A DNA stretch of 8,293 nt from Deltaproteobacteria bacterium (lineage in GTDB: Bacteria; Bdellovibrionota_C; UBA2361; SZUA-149; JADYYL01), in the NCBI GenBank assembly GCA_020853655.1, contig JADYYL010000408.1:1-8293 (forward strand), written 5' to 3'. The notes under the pieces were generated by a model, which was not told the origin of the DNA, ran no database searches, and saw only the letters and a program-made list of their open reading frames with translations. A program made the position numbers and the translations under genes. Below, piece by piece: positions 6,326 to 8,293 of the stretch; the first letter of the stretch is position 1, and the number at the start of each line of letters is the position of its first letter.

Positions 6326-6468
6326 GGCTGCCGTGAATACGAGCGCATCGCGCTGCCAATTTCTCTTTCACCGAACGGGACAGAAGAAGTCCCCTCTCAC
6401 TCGATGCGAGAAACCCGCTCGTCGCTCCAGTTAGCATGAAAGTTTCGGAGAAGACTCTATTCTTCCCC

Positions 6469-6482
6469 GTTAAAGCCGCTCT
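6469..6482. repeat. 14-bp direct repeat element, copy 1
   Basis: GTTAAAGCCGCTCT matches the element at 6529-6542 at 12 of 14 positions. The two copies start exactly 60 bp apart in the same orientation. This one would lie in the transcribed leader of the kinase cluster. Confidence 0.5.
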
Positions 6483-6528
6483 TAGCTCCACGATCGGAAT
6501 CGTCGCAGATGAACGTTCCGATTGATTC

Positions 6529-6542
6529 GCTAAAACCGCTCT
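6529..6542. repeat. 14-bp direct repeat element, copy 2, touching the -10 box
   Basis: GCTAAAACCGCTCT overlaps the downstream edge of the -10 box by one base and covers the expected transcription start. With its partner at 6469-6482 it could be a pair of regulator sites. Chance similarity cannot be excluded. Confidence 0.5.
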
Positions 6543-6570
6543 ATATACGAGTTTTCTCTCGTGATGACAA
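6542..6570 (-). promoter_or_regulatory. Sigma70-type promoter for the kinase-LysM-kinase genes
   Basis: On the minus strand TTGTCA (6570-6565, 5 of 6 matches to the -35 consensus) is followed after exactly 17 bp by TATATA (6547-6542, 4 of 6 to the -10 consensus). The spacer holds an inverted repeat, arms ACGAG / CTCGT (6547-6551 and 6558-6562) with a 6-nt loop, which could be an operator. Transcription would begin near 6535 and leave a leader of about 210 nt before the kinase 2 ATG. Confidence 0.6.
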
Positions 6571-6630
6571 AAGCATACAGCGTTCCTATCGAAAGCTTGA
6601 ATCGGGCCATATTGATTTTCGGCAATTCGG

Positions 6631-6647
6631 CGGCGGTTTTCCCGCCG
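6631..6647. terminator. GC-rich hairpin after the DUF4388-like gene, possible terminator without T-run
   Basis: CGGCGG (6631-6636) and CCGCCG (6642-6647) pair perfectly around a 5-nt loop, about 90 nt beyond the minus-strand stop at 6738. No T-tract follows on either strand, so termination is only a possibility. Confidence 0.3.
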
Positions 6648-6737
6648 GAAGGCTGGGCGCGGTTTGCTGAGCTCCCCTCCCCCTCCGCTCTCGTGCGCAG
6701 AACGGCAAGGGCCCTGTGAGCAACGGACAAGAATGGG

Positions 6738-7982
6738 CTAGTAGGGAATGCCCATCCGATTTGCCAGCCCACGATCGAGCGCGGAGAAGCGAACCAACGC
6801 GTCGAAAAGCTCTAGCACCTGCGCTGGAAGCAGTACCGACACACAAATGAGAACAAAGAATGTGATGACGGTCGACGCCATCAGGAGTCCCTGTTCCTCC
6901 CTGAGGTAGCAATTCCAGCTGAAGAGTCGATTCACCAAGGAGGACGTTTCGTAGAGGTCTTCGTCTCCGAGCTCGGAAGCAAGGGGCGTCGACACAACCT
7001 CACGGTGCTCCTCGGGCTCCCGGGCGGGAATCGGTGCGGACTGGCCTTCTCCCAAAGGCCGAAATCCGAAGAGCTGGTTCTCAAGGTCGGGCTCCTCTTC
7101 CGGTTCGTCGCTGAAGGGAAGATCCTCGTTGCTCACACCTTCGAGGAGATCAACATCGCTATCCGCAAACTCTTCATCGAGCGTCGATAAGAAGTTCGAG
7201 CCCTCGAGCAGGTCCCCACCGACACTGTCGGTTTCCGGATACTCGTCCACCGAGACGTCCTGCTCCAGCCGTTCGACATTTCGCCGCACTTCGATCGCAT
7301 TCGAGTCATACAGCGTCAGCAGCGCAGCGCGCACTTCATGCTCAGACGTCAGTACTCGTTGGACGAGGTCTGCGAGCGCGCAGCGAACACCGAACTTATC
7401 CCAGAGTTCAGCGGCGACTGGGGTTGCGCGACTCAACGTCGGCGTGTGCTTGACGACTTCCGTGTCAGCGACCTCTTCAGGGCCGCCAAACAGGCCGCGG
7501 AATCGTTCTTCCTCGCTCGTTATCTCGACGAGATCGAGCAAGAGCTGGCCTGGCGAAAGCGAGAGGCTCACCGAGGGATCGAGTGATACAATCTTGGAGC
7601 GGAATTCGGTATGCGCGTGCCGAATGTTTCGCAACGAATGGAGCAAGTCCGTCTCGTAAGCCGTAATCGCTTGCAACAACACGTCGTGCGAGACGAGCTG
7701 TTCTCCAACGAGTATTTCCGAGAGCTGCTCCAGTGGGCGATCATCCGCAAAGGTCGCGTCGAGAAAGTCCTCGTCGAGGTATCCTGCCTTGACGAGCCGA
7801 AGGCATACCTGGCGCGCGACAGACTCATCGGTCCGAGATACAAAAACGATCTTTCCGTGCTGGAACATAATCTCGAACGTCGCGGTCTCGCTATCGACAA
7901 CGAGCACACCGTGTTTCCGCTTGGTCGAAATCGCGCGAAACTCGTTCGAGAGCCGTTCTGTTGCCGGGGAGTCGACTTGCAT
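6738..7982 (-). CDS. DUF4388/PATAN-like protein with C-terminal membrane anchor
   Basis: The product has 414 residues from the ATG at 7982. An upstream in-frame ATG at 8054 lies inside the preceding gene, so the later start with its own ribosome binding site (GAGGG, 7990-7994) is preferred. The N-terminal 110 or so residues resemble the DUF4388/PATAN type: GVLVVDSETATFEIMFQHGKIVFV (25-48) matches the usual pattern of a hydrophobic beta hairpin and an 'xGxI' strand, followed by helices (VARQVCLRLVKAGYLDEDFL). Such domains occur in two-component, gliding and other signalling proteins and are thought to mediate protein contacts. A helical middle part is followed by a very acidic, probably disordered linker with two DLLEG motifs, then one membrane helix (about 365-385) and a 29-residue tail. 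Most of the protein should be cytoplasmic and anchored at its C-terminus. The domain call is by motif only and moderately sure. Confidence 0.75.
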   Translation of the reverse strand: MQVDSPATERLSNEFRAISTKRKHGVLVVDSETATFEIMFQHGKIVFVSRTDESVARQVCLRLVKAGYLDEDFLDATFADDRPLEQLSEILVGEQLVSHDVLLQAITAYETDLLHSLRNIRHAHTEFRSKIVSLDPSVSLSLSPGQLLLDLVEITSEEERFRGLFGGPEEVADTEVVKHTPTLSRATPVAAELWDKFGVRCALADLVQRVLTSEHEVRAALLTLYDSNAIEVRRNVERLEQDVSVDEYPETDSVGGDLLEGSNFLSTLDEEFADSDVDLLEGVSNEDLPFSDEPEEEPDLENQLFGFRPLGEGQSAPIPAREPEEHREVVSTPLASELGDEDLYETSSLVNRLFSWNCYLREEQGLLMASTVITFFVLICVSVLLPAQVLELFDALVRFSALDRGLANRMGIPY

Positions 7983-7994
7983 TACCGAGCCCTC
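7982..7994 (-). promoter_or_regulatory. TAATG stop-start overlap with Shine-Dalgarno sequence
   Basis: The stop codon TAA of the small membrane protein shares one base with the ATG of the DUF4388-like gene. GAGGG (7994-7990) sits 7 nt upstream, inside the previous gene. This arrangement is typical of translational coupling with a fixed protein ratio. Confidence 0.8.
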
Positions 7995-8293
7995 ATTGCA
8001 CGATGTCGCAGTGAAGAAAGGCTCGCTGCGGTCAGCCCGGCGAGCGCAAGACAAAGCATGATCGGTCGGAACGGATGGTACATGGCCGCGGCAACCGGCA
8101 ACTGGAGCGGTAGCTCACTCGCGAGGAGGAACATCCAAAAAGCCCCTGCCACGATCCCGAGTCCCAAGATTGGATTGCGGCCCGCGAGGAAGAGTCCGCC
8201 GGGTAAGAGCGCCCAAATTTGGGATATTTTCTCAGAGCGTTCGCCCAAGAGTTTCGTTCGCAACTCGTATCGTGCGTCGGGGGTTCGAATTCG
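7982..8293 (-). CDS. Small membrane protein, C-terminal part (5' end outside window)
   Basis: The frame is open from the window edge to a TAA at 7984-7982 and gives 103 residues. A TTG at 8263 could be a start, but the frame is open upstream of it, so I treat the gene as 5'-truncated. The visible protein has a charged start (KLLGERSEK), a motif PGGLFLAGRNPILG (31-44), a hydrophobic helix at about 42-59, a second at about 77-95, and a basic tail (RHRAMRAR). The PGxxFLxGR pattern recalls small two-helix membrane proteins with a 'PGxGxxxxGR' motif, but I cannot name a family. Its TAA overlaps the ATG of the next gene (TAATG), which indicates translational coupling to the DUF4388-like protein and suggests that the two act together at the membrane. 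Confidence 0.75.
   Translation of the reverse strand, partial: RIRTPDARYELRTKLLGERSEKISQIWALLPGGLFLAGRNPILGLGIVAGAFWMFLLASELPLQLPVAAAMYHPFRPIMLCLALAGLTAASLSSLRHRAMRAR

Larger units (their letters stand above)
6326..6737. other. Non-coding leader and promoter region of the kinase cluster
   Basis: These 412 bases separate the end of the DUF4388-like gene from kinase 2. The short open frames crossing it are out of frame with the neighbours and do not resemble proteins. It holds a promoter (6542-6570), two near-identical 14-bp elements (6469-6482 and 6529-6542), a GC-rich hairpin beyond the DUF4388-like stop (arms 6631-6636 and 6642-6647, no T-run), and a short palindrome near the kinase start (arms 6342-6346 and 6350-6354). 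The predicted untranslated leader of roughly 210 nt is long enough for post-transcriptional control. Confidence 0.65.

Noticed and set aside
5561..6439. 292-residue open frame on the plus strand, antisense to kinase 2
   Set aside because: It lies opposite the most conserved kinase motifs, is rich in Arg and His, has no ribosome binding site and resembles no protein; a by-product of GC-rich codon use.
6530..6912. Minus-strand open frames of 80 and 108 residues crossing the end of the DUF4388-like gene
   Set aside because: They start inside that gene in other frames, have no ribosome binding site, and run through the promoter region.
1..8293. CRISPR array, insertion sequence, phage or tRNA/rRNA genes
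   Set aside because: No regularly spaced repeats, transposase or integrase motifs, terminal inverted repeats or tRNA-like folds were seen on either strand.

Overview
The window looks like chromosomal DNA from a Gram-negative-type bacterium. It is moderately GC-rich by eye and has no mobile elements, CRISPR array, tRNA or rRNA that I can see. The content is eukaryotic-like (Hanks-type) Ser/Thr kinases with transmembrane and extracytoplasmic parts, a LysM lipoprotein and a DUF4388/PATAN-like protein. This mix is typical of signalling-rich phyla such as Acidobacteriota, Myxococcota and related candidate phyla. The phylum cannot be fixed from the sequence alone.

Layout. (1) 1-417 (+): the 3' end of a class I SAM-dependent methyltransferase, closed by a strong hairpin that straddles its stop codon. 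(2) 539-925 (+): a compact 128-residue protein of unknown function with an excellent Shine-Dalgarno sequence. (3) 926-1357: a convergent intergenic region with a 14-bp tandem repeat and several perfect inverted repeats. (4) 1358-6325 (-): three genes in one direction. Read 5' to 3' on the minus strand they are a Ser/Thr kinase with extracytoplasmic HEAT-like repeats, a LysM lipoprotein, and a second, larger Ser/Thr kinase with an unrecognised beta-rich extracytoplasmic region. (5) 6326-6737: a 412-bp non-coding region with a good sigma70-type promoter for the kinase cluster. (6) 6738-8293 (-): a DUF4388/PATAN-like tail-anchored protein, coupled by a TAATG overlap to a small membrane protein that runs off the window.

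How the genes may work together (inference). Both kinases have complete catalytic motifs in the N-terminal, presumably cytoplasmic half, one membrane helix, and a different C-terminal half on the other side of the membrane. The lipoprotein between them carries a peptidoglycan-binding LysM domain and ends in a short charged motif that resembles a juxtamembrane motif in kinase 1. A plausible reading is a cell-envelope sensing module in which a wall-bound lipoprotein reports to one or both kinases. The DUF4388-like protein is a possible, unproven further partner.

The most interesting items are this kinase-LysM-kinase unit, the HEAT repeats on the extracytoplasmic side of a kinase, the unrecognised sensor region of kinase 1, and the hairpin-rich DNA around the orphan 128-residue gene.
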